Positions 1 through 9,666 are shown, counted from the first letter of the stretch. The stretch is DNA of 64,000 nt from Bacteroidaceae bacterium (GCA_017940185.1 JAGAZE010000022.1:1-64000); one strand, 5' to 3'. Program-made: numbers and translations. The notes: generated from the letters alone by a model not told the origin.

Positions 1-66
1 ACGGTGCAAAAATAACTGGAAAAACTGTAACTAACAAATATGCAACTTGAAGTGTTAAAATACAAA

Positions 67-89
67 AAGTCCCTCATTTAGAGGGACTT
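67..89 (-). terminator. Rho-independent terminator of mnmE
   Basis: A 9-bp perfect stem (AAGTCCCTC / GAGGGACTT) with a 5-base loop. Read on the minus strand it is followed by TTTTTGTATTTT. It lies 43 bases beyond the mnmE stop codon. Nothing else recognisable is seen in bases 1-131. Confidence 0.75.
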
Positions 90-131
90 AGTTCAAATTA
101 CTCCAAGTTGTTCAGAGTTGTTTATAAGGGG

Positions 132-1511
132 TCACTTGCCGATGCAGAAATGCTGGAAGATGTTGCCGAGCACTTCGTCGGTGACAATCTCGCCGCCGGT
201 TATTTCGGCAAGCACTCGGAGTATGTCACGCAGGTCTTCGCTGATGAGGTCGCCGCTGAGGTGGATGGAAAGGCCTTCGATAACACGCTGCAGACTGTTG
301 TGGGCACGGAGGAGAGCGTCGTAATGGCGAGCAGAGGTGACGATGACGTCTGTGTCGGAAAGGGTAGGGAGGTCGGCTGCTTCGTAAATGGTTTTTTTCA
401 GTTCGTCGATGTGAAGATTGTGCTTGGCAGAAATCCGCAGGAATGCGTAGTGGCGGACTTGGAAAAGGGTGGAGGAAAGAGGGACAATAGAAGTTTGTTT
501 GTCTATCTTGTTGTGGGTGATAATTAAAGACTTATCATTACAGAGTTCTTGTATTTCTTTAATATCTTCTTTCGTTGGTTTTTGGTCGATTATCCAGATG
601 ACGATACGGGCTTTGCTGATGGCTGTGTAGGTGCGGTTGATGCCAATCTGCTCGATGGTGTCGGCAGTTTGGCGAATGCCGGCGGTATCGATGAATCGGA
701 AGGTAACGCCTTGCAGGTCGGTGGTGTCTTCTATGGTATCGCGTGTGGTGCCATGGATGTCGCTCACTATGGCGCGATTGTCCTTCAACAGACAGTTGAG
801 CAGTGTCGACTTTCCCACGTTTGTCTTTCCAACAATAGCCACAGGTATGCCCTCTTTCAGTGCCTGCCCCTTTTCAAATGAGTGTGCGAGGGTGAGAACG
901 TGTTGGTCGATGTCGTTAGCGAGTTGTTGCAGTTCGCTGCGGTCAGCAAACTCTAAGTCTTCGTGGTCTGAGAAGTCCAACTCCAGTTCTAACAGTGATG
1001 TAAGTTTCAGCAGTTTCTCTCTCAGTGTGGCCAACGCTGATGAGAATGTGCCGCGCATTTGCGTCATCGCCATGTGGTGAGTGGCCTGGTTTCGGCTTGC
1101 TATCAGGTCTGCCACAGCTTCAGCCTGACTGAGATCCATCTTGCCGTTTAAGAAGGCGCGTTGAGTGAACTCACCAGGGAGTGCCATGCGGCATCCGTGA
1201 CTGATGAGCAGTTCGAGTACTTTATTGAGTATGTAACGGCTTCCGTGGCAGCTTATCTCGACGCTATCTTCGCCCGTGTAGGAATGTGGCGCTCGAAATA
1301 CACTCACCACCACCTCGTCAATCACCTCACCGGCACCATCCCTTATAAAAGCGTGATTTACGGTGTTGGCGTTGAGTTTTCCAAGTGGCAGGTCGCTGAC
1401 AGCGCCTATCATCTCGAGTGCCTTTCGTCCGCTGATGCGGACGATGCCCAGAGCGCCGCCAGCAGTAGTGGCGAGGGCACAGATGGTGTCGGTATTGTGG
1501 AGAGAGTACAT
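132..1511 (-). CDS. mnmE: tRNA uridine-5-carboxymethylaminomethyl modification GTPase MnmE
   Basis: MnmE works with MnmG to install the cmnm5 group on the wobble uridine of certain tRNAs. The 459-residue protein has the expected order: an N-terminal tetrahydrofolate-binding domain, a central helical domain, and an inserted G domain with the P-loop GKTNVGKS at about residues 228-235, a GTTRDTIE switch, DTAG, and an NKID-type specificity motif. It ends with the family's signature FCIGK, whose Cys is catalytic. The ATG at 1511 (MYSLHNTD) is preferred over an upstream in-frame codon because homologues begin just before the TICA motif. A -7-like element CAAAGATA (minus: TATCTTTG) lies at 1533-1540. 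Single gene with its own terminator. Confidence 0.96.
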   Translation of the reverse strand: MYSLHNTDTICALATTAGGALGIVRISGRKALEMIGAVSDLPLGKLNANTVNHAFIRDGAGEVIDEVVVSVFRAPHSYTGEDSVEISCHGSRYILNKVLELLISHGCRMALPGEFTQRAFLNGKMDLSQAEAVADLIASRNQATHHMAMTQMRGTFSSALATLREKLLKLTSLLELELDFSDHEDLEFADRSELQQLANDIDQHVLTLAHSFEKGQALKEGIPVAIVGKTNVGKSTLLNCLLKDNRAIVSDIHGTTRDTIEDTTDLQGVTFRFIDTAGIRQTADTIEQIGINRTYTAISKARIVIWIIDQKPTKEDIKEIQELCNDKSLIITHNKIDKQTSIVPLSSTLFQVRHYAFLRISAKHNLHIDELKKTIYEAADLPTLSDTDVIVTSARHYDALLRAHNSLQRVIEGLSIHLSGDLISEDLRDILRVLAEITGGEIVTDEVLGNIFQHFCIGK

Positions 1512-1532
1512 ATATGTTAAGCGTCTTTGCCG

Positions 1533-1540
1533 CAAAGATA
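1533..1540 (-). promoter_or_regulatory. Possible -7 element of the mnmE promoter
   Basis: Minus-strand TATCTTTG matches the Bacteroidetes -7 consensus TAnnTTTG and sits 22 bases upstream of the mnmE ATG. A TTTG at 1565-1568 is 24 bases away, longer than the usual 19-21, so the -33 element is uncertain. Confidence 0.45.
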
Positions 1541-1733
1541 GATTGTTTTTTCGTGGTCGGACTACAAACTGTATAACTTTTAAATGGGCAGACGTATCCG
1601 CCTGGTGGTAAGAAACACTCTCGCCGTTACTGAAGTGTGCGCATGGATAAAAGGAATTATCTGTGATGGAGAAGTAAAAAAGAGCGAACGGGTGGAGAAA
1701 GACATAAGCTATCGACTTGGCTGAAAAATGTTC

Positions 1734-2552
1734 TCACCTCGAAATCGTCCGCAGTTCCCAAAAAGCTACTGCCGAAGCTGCTGCCACATTGAGCGAGTCG
1801 ACGCCATGCGCCATAGGTATGCGCACCACATAATCGGCGGCGGTTATCACTTCCTTTCTCAATCCGTCGCCTTCGGTGCCGAGGATGATGGCGAGTCTGG
1901 GTATCTGCTTCAACAGTGGGGTGTTGAGGGGGAGGCTGTTGTCGGTCAGTGCCATGGCAAGTGTGACAAAGCCTAGCTCCCGAAGTAGGGAGGTATAGTT
2001 TGTGTGAGTGGGCAGAAATGTCCATGGCACCAGAAACACGCTGCCCATCGACACCCGTATGCTTCTTCGATTGAGAGGGTCGCAACTGTCGGGCGTTAGC
2101 AACACGCTGTCGATGTCCAATGCCGCCGCTGCGCGGAAGATGGCGCCGATATTGGTGGTGTCGCACACGCCGTCGACGACCGCAATGCGTTGTGCCTGCT
2201 CGCATATCGTTTCGACAGGAGGCAAAGGACGTCGCCGCATGGCACAGAGCACACCGCGTGTGAGGGTGTACCCCGTGAGTTGTGTGAGCAATGTGCGGCT
2301 GCCAGTAAGCACCTGTATGTTCGCACAGCGGGCAATGATAGGAGCGGCATCGCCGGTGATGTGGCGCTCCTCGCATAACAACGACACGGGCTCGTAGCCC
2401 GCCTGCAAAGCAGTGAGAATCACTTTAGGACTCTCGGCGATGAAGAGTCCTTGCGTGGTGGTGGGATGATGGCGCAGTTGGCGCTCGGTGAGTCTGCTGA
2501 AGGGAAGTGCTTCAGGCTGCGTAAGCGAAGTGAGGCGGATGATGGAGGACAT
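1734..2552 (-). CDS. TrmH/SpoU-family RNA 2'-O-methyltransferase
   Basis: A 272-residue SPOUT-class methyltransferase, probably modifying rRNA or tRNA ribose with S-adenosylmethionine. The three knot motifs are clear: NIGAIFRAA (residues 134-142), ILGTEGDGL (223-231) and IPMAHGVDSLNVAAA (245-259). The first 100 residues look like the RNA-binding substrate domain found in RlmB/TsnR-type members. The target nucleotide cannot be inferred from the sequence. The ATG at 2552 is followed by a plausible N-terminus; no signal peptide. It lies downstream of mnmE in the opposite-facing gap and is probably monocistronic. A large antisense and alternate-frame ORF here is a shadow. Confidence 0.88.
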   Translation of the reverse strand: MSSIIRLTSLTQPEALPFSRLTERQLRHHPTTTQGLFIAESPKVILTALQAGYEPVSLLCEERHITGDAAPIIARCANIQVLTGSRTLLTQLTGYTLTRGVLCAMRRRPLPPVETICEQAQRIAVVDGVCDTTNIGAIFRAAAALDIDSVLLTPDSCDPLNRRSIRVSMGSVFLVPWTFLPTHTNYTSLLRELGFVTLAMALTDNSLPLNTPLLKQIPRLAIILGTEGDGLRKEVITAADYVVRIPMAHGVDSLNVAAASAVAFWELRTISR

Positions 2553-2697
2553 AGTGACGCTTTATCTTTTTACTGAGACAAAGTTACGAAAAATATAGAA
2601 TTGGGCGGGTATGTGAGTTATAATTTGTACATTTGTGCCGAATTGTGCTCGCACATCACCTAGAGCACTACAGAAGCCCTAAATACATTCAAGAAAA

Positions 2698-2994
2698 ATG
2701 AAACGCTTACTCACCCTTTTCATTCTCATCACCTTGATAGTGTCGCTCTCTCATTCTCAGACCGCCACCACCCCTGAGGTACAGTCGGTAAAGCCCGTGA
2801 GAAATGCAATGGCAGAACGTAAGGTAGTGGCCATCGACGTGGACGGCGTGACCTACGAGAATGTGAATTTTTCCGACGGACAGGTGCAGGTAGGCCAGGG
2901 TACCTTCATACAGTTGCTGATAGAGAAGATAGCAAAACCCACCGCAGAAGGCGAGTTTAAGGCTACTTTCAGAGAGAAACAAGGCATTTTCTGA
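2698..2994 (+). CDS. Small exported protein of unknown function
   Basis: A 98-residue protein with a typical Sec signal peptide (charged MKRLL, then a hydrophobic run, likely cleaved near residue 20 after SHS). The mature part is about 78 residues with no cysteines and no motif I recognise. It contains an acidic beta-rich stretch (VAIDVDGVTYENVNF). A TACATTTG element at 2629-2636 could be the -7 box. The gene lies 53 bases before murF-alr and may share its transcript. Periplasmic location is inferred only from the signal. Confidence 0.7.
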   Translation: MKRLLTLFILITLIVSLSHSQTATTPEVQSVKPVRNAMAERKVVAIDVDGVTYENVNFSDGQVQVGQGTFIQLLIEKIAKPTAEGEFKATFREKQGIF

Positions 2995-3047
2995 CTCCCC
3001 CCATCCCCAACACTCTTGATTAACAGCCTACCGTCACACCATTGACA

Positions 3048-5531
3048 ATGATTCTACAAACAGATATCCAACCTCTTATCGCCGCTATCCACAGCGGTCG
3101 TCTCGTCTACCTGCTCACCGACAGTCGCTCACTGTCCGTGCCTGAACAGACGGTGTTTTTCGCTCTCACCACACCCCATGGCGATGGACATCACTACATA
3201 CAACAACTCTACGACCGCGGTGTGCGCCACTTTGTGGTGCACAATGATGATGTGGAGCGCCAGCAGCATTGGCAACAGCATTGTCCCGATGCTGTGTTCC
3301 ATCTCACCAGCGACACGCTGGCAGAACTGCAGTACGTGGTCGCCAAGCATAGGCAACAGTTTCACATCCCCGTAGTGGGCATTACGGGAAGCAATGGCAA
3401 AACCATCGTGAAAGAATGGCTCTATCAGCTGCTGTCGCCCGACAAGATGGTCACGCGCTCGCCACGCAGCTACAACTCGCAGATAGGCGTGCCATTGTCG
3501 GTGTTTCTGCTCAACAAGCATTCCCAGATAGGAGTGTTCGAGGCCGGCATCAGCAGGGTGGGGGAGATGCAGCGAATAGCACCCGTCATAGATTCCACCA
3601 TCGGAGTGCTTACCAACATCGGTGCTGCCCATCAGGAACATTTTGCATCGCTAGAACAAAAGCTGCAAGAAAAGCTGCAACTCTTTGTCCACACGCCCAC
3701 CATTGTGTATTGCACAGACGATGCGCTCATCGGCAAGGAGATGATCCGGCAGTATTCCGACCGCACACTCATAGGATGGTCCATGCACGACGCGCACGCG
3801 CCTATATATATATATGGTGTGCGGCACACTGCCCGTACCATCTCTTTCAGCTGCCAGGCACATGTAGACGGCTTGCCCGCGCAGTTCACTGCTTCCATCC
3901 CCTTCACCGACGAGGCATCGCTCCACAATGCCGTCAATGCTGCCGTGGTGGCACTGCTACTTGGCATGCCCGCTGATGTGGTGACGCAACGACTACAACA
4001 GCTCGAGCCTGTGGCCATGCGCCTTGAGGTGAAACAAGGGGTACGGCGCTGCACCGTAATCAACGACAGCTATAACTCCGACCTGCCCTCACTCGACATC
4101 GCCCTCGACTTCATGCATCGGCGCACCGACGCACTGCGTCAACACTGCACACTCGTGCTGAGCGACATCGACCAAAGCGGGCTGCACCAAGAGCAACTCT
4201 ACGGCGAGGTGGCCGACCTCATCCACCATCGCGGCGTTGGCCGACTGGTGACGGTGGGACCGCATCTGGCGCAATGTCGACACCTCTTTGCGCCGACGCC
4301 AACAGTATGCTTCAACAATGTCAACGAACTCATTGCCAGTCAGCTGTTACGCGAACTGCACGATGAGATCATTCTGCTGAAAGGGGCACGTCGCTTTCGT
4401 TTCGAGCAGTTGGCAGAGCTACTGGCAGAAAAGGTGCACGAGACCACATTGGAGGTCGACCTCACCGGTCTGGTCGACAACCTCAACCACTATCGCTCCC
4501 TGCTGCGCCCGACGACTCGCCTCATGTGCATGATAAAGGCCGACGCCTATGGCGCCGGAGCAATTGAAGTGGCGAAGACATTGGCAGAGCACCATGTAGA
4601 CTATCTCGCTGTTGCTGTTGCCGACGAAGGCGTGGCGCTGCGCGCCCAGGGCATCACCACTAGCGTGGTAGTGATGAATCCAGAGGTAGCAGCACTGCGC
4701 ACTCTCTTCGACTATCGACTGCAACCCGAGGTGTACTCGTTCCGCATCCTCGACGCACTCATTGAGGAAGGCAGGCGAGAAGGCATCGTCAACTTCCCCA
4801 TACACATTAAGATAGATACGGGTATGCACCGTCTGGGATTCCATCCCATCGACGACCTACCCCTGCTCATCGAGCGCCTGCAGCACCAGCGCGTACTGCT
4901 GCCCAGTTCCGTCTTCACACACTTTGTTGGAGCCGACAGCGATGACTTCGACGACTATTCGCAACAGCAATACCAACTGTTTACATCTGCCGCCGATTCG
5001 CTGCAAGCCGCATTCTCCCACCACATCCTCAGACATATCAACAACAGCGCGGGCATAGAGCATTTCCCCGAACGGCAACTCAACATGTGCCGACTGGGAC
5101 TCGGTCTCTACGGCGTGTCCCCTCGCGGCTACCACCTCCTGCACAATGTGCTGACCCTGCGCACCACAATACTACAGATACACGCCCTGGCAGCTGGCGA
5201 AACGGTGGGCTACAGCCGCCGCACCACGTTGCAGCGCGACAGCCGCGTCGCGGCCATACCCATAGGCTACGCCGATGGACTCAGCCGGCAATTTGGCAAC
5301 GGCAATGCCTATTGCATCGTCAACGGAAAGCAGGCACCCTACGTGGGCAACATATGCATGGACGTGGCAATGATCGACGTCACCGACATTACATGCCAAG
5401 AGGGTGACAGCGTGGAGATATTCGGACTGCAGCTGCCCATCACCACGCTCGCCAACGTGGCGCACACCATACCTTACGAAGTGATGACGGCAGTAAGTAA
5501 TAGGGTGAAACGAATATACTACAGAGAATAA
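3048..5531 (+). CDS. murF: Bifunctional UDP-MurNAc-tripeptide:D-Ala-D-Ala ligase / alanine racemase
   Basis: An 827-residue fusion that makes D-alanine and joins D-Ala-D-Ala to the peptidoglycan precursor. The N-terminal half (to about 455) is a Mur ligase with ATP loop GITGSNGKT near residue 111 and the ligase motif VINDSYNSD. The C-terminal half is a PLP-dependent alanine racemase, with the PLP lysine in MCMIKADAYG (K497) and the racemase tyrosine region GYSRRTTL followed by IPIGYADGL and GNICMDVAM. Both catalytic halves look intact. The ATG at 3048 is chosen; an in-frame TTG lies two codons upstream. Such fusions are known in Bacteroidetes. A plus-frame AT tract (TATATATATATA) near 3812 is coding. 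Confidence 0.95.
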   Translation: MILQTDIQPLIAAIHSGRLVYLLTDSRSLSVPEQTVFFALTTPHGDGHHYIQQLYDRGVRHFVVHNDDVERQQHWQQHCPDAVFHLTSDTLAELQYVVAKHRQQFHIPVVGITGSNGKTIVKEWLYQLLSPDKMVTRSPRSYNSQIGVPLSVFLLNKHSQIGVFEAGISRVGEMQRIAPVIDSTIGVLTNIGAAHQEHFASLEQKLQEKLQLFVHTPTIVYCTDDALIGKEMIRQYSDRTLIGWSMHDAHAPIYIYGVRHTARTISFSCQAHVDGLPAQFTASIPFTDEASLHNAVNAAVVALLLGMPADVVTQRLQQLEPVAMRLEVKQGVRRCTVINDSYNSDLPSLDIALDFMHRRTDALRQHCTLVLSDIDQSGLHQEQLYGEVADLIHHRGVGRLVTVGPHLAQCRHLFAPTPTVCFNNVNELIASQLLRELHDEIILLKGARRFRFEQLAELLAEKVHETTLEVDLTGLVDNLNHYRSLLRPTTRLMCMIKADAYGAGAIEVAKTLAEHHVDYLAVAVADEGVALRAQGITTSVVVMNPEVAALRTLFDYRLQPEVYSFRILDALIEEGRREGIVNFPIHIKIDTGMHRLGFHPIDDLPLLIERLQHQRVLLPSSVFTHFVGADSDDFDDYSQQQYQLFTSAADSLQAAFSHHILRHINNSAGIEHFPERQLNMCRLGLGLYGVSPRGYHLLHNVLTLRTTILQIHALAAGETVGYSRRTTLQRDSRVAAIPIGYADGLSRQFGNGNAYCIVNGKQAPYVGNICMDVAMIDVTDITCQEGDSVEIFGLQLPITTLANVAHTIPYEVMTAVSNRVKRIYYRE

Positions 5532-5601
5532 GCGCAATAGGCTAAAGAATCTCCACCACCACTTTCATATTGCCCACCACATAAACCATTTCATCAACAC
5601 C

Positions 5602-7020
5602 ATGACTGCACTCTACATCATCCTTGCCCTTGTATTGGGCATAGCGTTGGGATACCTGATCTCCCGTCAGCAGTCCATGCGGCACGAGCATGAGCTACAA
5701 CATCAGCTGCTCAACGACTTCAGCGAAAAAGAACGTCAGCTGCAAGTCCAGCAGCAGGAAGCCCTCAATGCTGTTACTGCGCAGAAGGCAGAAGCCGACA
5801 GCCAGAAGGCAGTGGCACAGGCACTGCTGAAGCAAGCTGAGCAACACAACGAACAATTGCGCCAAGAAGCACAGCAACAGGCACAGACACAAAGGAAACT
5901 ATTGCAGGAAGAGCTGAAAACCATGACCGAGCAGGTGTTGCGAGATGCGCGCAACGAACTAAACAACACCGACCAACAGCGCCTCGACGCACTGCTCACT
6001 CCACTTAAAGAAAAACTTGAAACCTTTACCAAAAGCGTCAACGACAACAGCACCAAAAACGAAGCCAATAAGGCAGAGATAAAATCGGTGTTTGAAACAC
6101 TCGTCCAACAGTTTAAAGCAGATCAGGAAAAGACTGTCAGTCAGCTTCGTGAACAGACCGAACGTATCGGCAACGATGCCGCCAACCTCACACGCGCACT
6201 CAAAGGCGACAGCAAGATGCAAGGCGACTGGGGAGAGATGATACTCGAGCAGACACTCACTGACTATGGATTGGTGAAAGATCTGCAATTTTTCCTACAA
6301 CCCAACTTCAAAGATGCCGCCGGCAACAACCTGCGGCCAGATGCTGTCATCTGCTTCCCAGGAGAAGAAAGGGTGGTGATTGACTCCAAGGTGTCGCTCA
6401 CAGCCTATACTGATGCCATGGCTACCAACGATGAGGCACAGCGACAACAGCACATGAAGCAACATGTAGCCTCCGTGAAAAAGCACATCGACGAACTCAG
6501 TGCCAAACACTACGATAAGGTGGTGCCCAACAGCATAGGATATGTGCTCATGTTTATGCCCTACGAAGGTGGTTACGCTGCCGCTATCAAGGCCGACAAC
6601 ACCCTCATGCAATATGCATACCAACGCCACATCATCATTCTCAGCCCCGCCAACCTGCTCGTCACACTCACACTCACACGCATCATGTGGCAAAACTACA
6701 ATATCAACCGCAACAGCCAAGAAATACTCACACAGGCCACAGCACTCTACGACAAGTTTGCTGGCTTTGCCGAGAGCTTCACAGAAATCAACAAACATCT
6801 CACAAACGCCCAAAAAACCTACAACACATCACTCAACCGACTGAAAGAAGGAAAAGGCAATATCGTCTCCCGACTAAACAAGATGAAACAACTCGGCATC
6901 AACCCCAACAAGCAACTGCCCGAAGTCATAAACAATGAAGAAGAAGACGATGTGGCACCCGACTCCAACAACAAACAAATTGCACAAAACACCGACAACA
7001 CCGATAACACAGAAAAGTAA
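5602..7020 (+). CDS. rmuC: DNA recombination protein RmuC
   Basis: A 472-residue RmuC-family protein, linked in E. coli to limiting recombination at inverted repeats; the fold resembles restriction-type nucleases. Residues 1-22 form one membrane-anchoring helix (ALYIILALVLGIALGYLI). Residues about 25-200 are a Gln/Glu-rich coiled coil. The conserved core follows, with GDWGEMILEQTL, LRPDAVICFPGEE and VVIDSKVSL, and then a variable acidic tail ending in Asn/Asp/Thr repeats. The stop codon is followed by an AT-rich dyad (AAAAGTAA, T-run, TTACTTTT), which may terminate transcription. Confidence 0.95.
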   Translation: MTALYIILALVLGIALGYLISRQQSMRHEHELQHQLLNDFSEKERQLQVQQQEALNAVTAQKAEADSQKAVAQALLKQAEQHNEQLRQEAQQQAQTQRKLLQEELKTMTEQVLRDARNELNNTDQQRLDALLTPLKEKLETFTKSVNDNSTKNEANKAEIKSVFETLVQQFKADQEKTVSQLREQTERIGNDAANLTRALKGDSKMQGDWGEMILEQTLTDYGLVKDLQFFLQPNFKDAAGNNLRPDAVICFPGEERVVIDSKVSLTAYTDAMATNDEAQRQQHMKQHVASVKKHIDELSAKHYDKVVPNSIGYVLMFMPYEGGYAAAIKADNTLMQYAYQRHIIILSPANLLVTLTLTRIMWQNYNINRNSQEILTQATALYDKFAGFAESFTEINKHLTNAQKTYNTSLNRLKEGKGNIVSRLNKMKQLGINPNKQLPEVINNEEEDDVAPDSNNKQIAQNTDNTDNTEK

Positions 7021-7139
7021 TTTTTTTTACTTTTCCTACACTCGTTAAGTTATTTTTATTATCTTTGCCATAAAATAGGATTGTTTTTGCAAATGACAAC
7101 AATTCAAACTCTAATACTCATCTCTAAAACCTATCAATC

Positions 7140-8384
7140 ATGAAAAAACATTCATTAGCTCTGAAAGCACTTAGTGTTGCGGCTCTGATGACATTTGCCA
7201 CCACCGCCAATGCACAATTTGGCAATGTGCTCAACAAGGTAAAGGACAAGACCGTGAACTCGGTGAAGAAGTCTGCCAAGAAGGCCGCTGACAAGGCTAT
7301 CGACAAAGCTAAAGAAAAAGCTTACCAAAAGGCTTACAAGATTGTAGAGAAGAAGGTGCTCGGCGGCAAGCACATGCCCGAGCTGCCTTGGACCATGGAC
7401 CACGGCGCTGTGGTCAACCTCAATGCTGCCACGAGCGGTGGCGACGGCAATGTCGTAGCATGGCTGTGGAGTCTTGGCGACGTGAGCGAAGCCGAAGCCG
7501 AAGCACTGCGCGCAAAGATGGAAGCACGCTACAAGGCCAACAATAAAATCATACTGGCACAGAACACGGGCGTGTTCGCTTCACTCAAAGGCATGGCGGC
7601 TGAACTGCTGCAGGAGGTGTCCAACGAGCAGGCACGCTACTGGGCATTCTACGATGCAGTGAAGCACATTCTCAACACCACCGCGTCGGGCATGACCGCC
7701 AAGGGCGATGGCACCTGCGACGTGCGCAAGACCAATGCCGGTATCATTGCTGCCCGCACTGGTGGAGGCATCGGAGTGATGCTCGGCCTCACCGCCGACA
7801 ACAAGGGACGTTTCCACGAACTCAACGGCATGGGAACCTATCTGGAAGACGACCAGCTGGCAGTGGCTCAAGATGCTGCCAAGCGCGCACACAATATCGC
7901 CATACTGCTGAAGGGTGTCGATGGAACACAAGACGACAATGCCTCACTCGAAGGACTCATCGACAAGACCGTGTTTGGCGAATCGGGGTTCGACACCGAC
8001 TGGGCCTTTGAGACCGACCGCGCCGAGGTGTTCGCACGCCTCACCGACCAGGCCATCGCCTCCAACAGTCCTGCCAACATAGAGCGTCGCGCCATGCCCC
8101 GCGCAGGAGCACTCAATGCTTCGCAAAAAGCAAAGGCACTGGCACTGGCAAAGGCCGAAGATGCCAACGTCGTCGATGTGGTTATCACCTCAAAGAGCTG
8201 GACACAGCAGCGCAACGAGCTTGGCATACCTACACACCGCACCATCTCGGGCTACTGGATACTGAAGACCAAGCATGGCAAGCGTGCCGTAAGCCACATG
8301 TGGGCACAAGACCACATGGGAGGAGGCAAATACAGCGCACTGCGCAATCATGGCATCGGCAACGAAAGCTTCTATGTGAAGTAG
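7140..8384 (+). CDS. Unrecognised secreted protein with Lys/Ala-rich N-terminal helix
   Basis: 414 residues. A Sec signal peptide is probably cut after ANA at residue 25. Residues about 30-75 are a Lys/Ala-rich amphipathic helix (repeated KxAxKAxDKA pattern), followed by an uncharged core of about 200 residues rich in Ala and Gly. The C-terminal 60 residues are basic and aromatic (SGYWILKTKHGKRAV) and end in FYVK. I recognise no enzymatic motif. A TATCTTTG box at 7060-7067 is a likely -7 element, and a terminator follows at 8419, so the gene is probably monocistronic. Alternatives: an envelope stress or surface-associated protein; function unknown. Confidence 0.8.
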   Translation: MKKHSLALKALSVAALMTFATTANAQFGNVLNKVKDKTVNSVKKSAKKAADKAIDKAKEKAYQKAYKIVEKKVLGGKHMPELPWTMDHGAVVNLNAATSGGDGNVVAWLWSLGDVSEAEAEALRAKMEARYKANNKIILAQNTGVFASLKGMAAELLQEVSNEQARYWAFYDAVKHILNTTASGMTAKGDGTCDVRKTNAGIIAARTGGGIGVMLGLTADNKGRFHELNGMGTYLEDDQLAVAQDAAKRAHNIAILLKGVDGTQDDNASLEGLIDKTVFGESGFDTDWAFETDRAEVFARLTDQAIASNSPANIERRAMPRAGALNASQKAKALALAKAEDANVVDVVITSKSWTQQRNELGIPTHRTISGYWILKTKHGKRAVSHMWAQDHMGGGKYSALRNHGIGNESFYVK

Positions 8385-8418
8385 TGCGCACGCCACATAT
8401 ATAACACACACATACTAT

Positions 8419-8466
8419 CAACAGCCGTTGTAGCACCTGCTGGCAACGGCTGTTGATGTGTTTTTG
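8419..8466 (+). terminator. Rho-independent terminator after the 7140 gene
   Basis: Perfect 12-bp stem (CAACAGCCGTTG / CAACGGCTGTTG) with a 13-base loop, then ATGTGTTTTT. It lies 35 bases past the stop. It also sits just beyond the stop of the convergent mrp gene. Confidence 0.8.
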
Positions 8467-8468
8467 GC

Positions 8469-9569
8469 TTACTTCTTTATTTCCACGCGTTGTGTGGGTG
8501 GCAGTTGGGCATTGCGGCGTCTTATTGCCGACACCACGCTCTGTGCCAGTGCAAGGAATGCTTGGGCCTCGGGTGTTGAGGCATCTAGCACGACTGGTGT
8601 GCCAGCGTCGCCGCTGTCGCAAACGCCCTGCACCAAGGGGATCTGTGCCAACAGGGGCACATTGAGCTGCTGTGCCAGCTGGCGCACACCCTCTTTACCG
8701 AAGATGTAGTAGCGGTTGTCGGGCAGCTCGCGCGGCGTAAACCACGCCATGTTCTCCACCAGTCCGAGAATGGGCACATTGACCTTGTCGTTGCGGTACA
8801 TGTCAATGCCTTTTCGTGCGTCGGCAAGTGCCACCTGCTGCGGTGTACTCACTATGACGGCACCCGTGATGGCAAGCGTCTGCAGCAGCGTAAGGTGGAT
8901 GTCGCTGGTACCTGGCGGCGTGTCAAGGATGAGGAAGTCGAGGTCACCCCAGTCGGCATCGGCAATCAGCTGCTTGAGGGCATTGCTCGCCATTCCGCCC
9001 CGCCATAGTGTGGCAGTGTCGGGGTTGACGAAGAAGCCGATGCTGAGCAGACGGACACCATATTTATTTATGGGCTCGATGAGGTCGCGTTCGTCTTTGC
9101 GTACTGCGCAGGGGCGCGCATCCTCTACGCCAAACATCTTAGGCATGGAGGGGCCGAAGATGTCAGCGTCGAGCAGTCCCACCCTATATCCCATGCGTGC
9201 TAGGGCCAGAGCGAGGTTGGCAGCCACGGTCGACTTTCCCACGCCACCCTTGCCGCTGCTCACAGCAATGATGTTGCTTACGCCGGGCAGGAGCTTGTCA
9301 GCCTGTGGACGCGGCTTGGAGAGAAATTCAGACTTCACCTCCACCTCCACCTCGCTGCCCACATGATAGTGGATGGCCGCCTCGGCAGCCTTGACCACCG
9401 ACTTGAGAAAAGGGTCTGTGTCGCGTGGAAAGATGAGAGTGAAGGCCACGTGATTGCCATTGATACGCAGATCGTCGGCCACCATAGCACTGTCAATAAG
9501 GTTCTTCTTCGTGCCGGGATAGGTCACGGTGGCGAGGGCGTCGAGGATGAGTTTGGGATATAGAGTCAT
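8469..9569 (-). CDS. mrp: Mrp/NBP35-family iron-sulfur cluster carrier ATPase
   Basis: 366 residues. The N-terminal ~75 residues form a DUF59/MIP18-like domain. Then comes the deviant P-loop SGKGGVGKST (residues 105-114) with LLDADIFGPSMPKMFG and the Asp motif LILDTPPGTSD. These proteins bind and transfer Fe-S clusters in the cytoplasm. Where many homologues have a CxxC pair after VENM, this one reads VENMAWFTPRELPDN with no cysteine. The C-terminus carries a conserved GxPLLAQIPL block. A good promoter lies at 9635-9666. It is monocistronic and convergent with the 7140 gene. Confidence 0.93.
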   Translation of the reverse strand: MTLYPKLILDALATVTYPGTKKNLIDSAMVADDLRINGNHVAFTLIFPRDTDPFLKSVVKAAEAAIHYHVGSEVEVEVKSEFLSKPRPQADKLLPGVSNIIAVSSGKGGVGKSTVAANLALALARMGYRVGLLDADIFGPSMPKMFGVEDARPCAVRKDERDLIEPINKYGVRLLSIGFFVNPDTATLWRGGMASNALKQLIADADWGDLDFLILDTPPGTSDIHLTLLQTLAITGAVIVSTPQQVALADARKGIDMYRNDKVNVPILGLVENMAWFTPRELPDNRYYIFGKEGVRQLAQQLNVPLLAQIPLVQGVCDSGDAGTPVVLDASTPEAQAFLALAQSVVSAIRRRNAQLPPTQRVEIKK

Positions 9570-9634
9570 GGTTCGGGGAGGGTGAAATGGTGGGCGAAGT
9601 GCAGACGGGATAGGTCAGCACTTCAAAATCCGTG

Positions 9635-9666
9635 CAAATGTAGGCAAACCGTATGGAGCGAACAAA
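9635..9666 (-). promoter_or_regulatory. Promoter of mrp
   Basis: Minus strand: TTTG (9663-9666), 20-base spacer, TACATTTG (9635-9642), matching the Bacteroidetes -33/-7 consensus. The start codon is 66 bases downstream. Confidence 0.7.

Noticed and set aside
3800..3830. AT dinucleotide tract as a regulatory element or repeat
   Set aside because: The TATATATATATA run lies within murF-alr and is translated in frame as part of the ligase.
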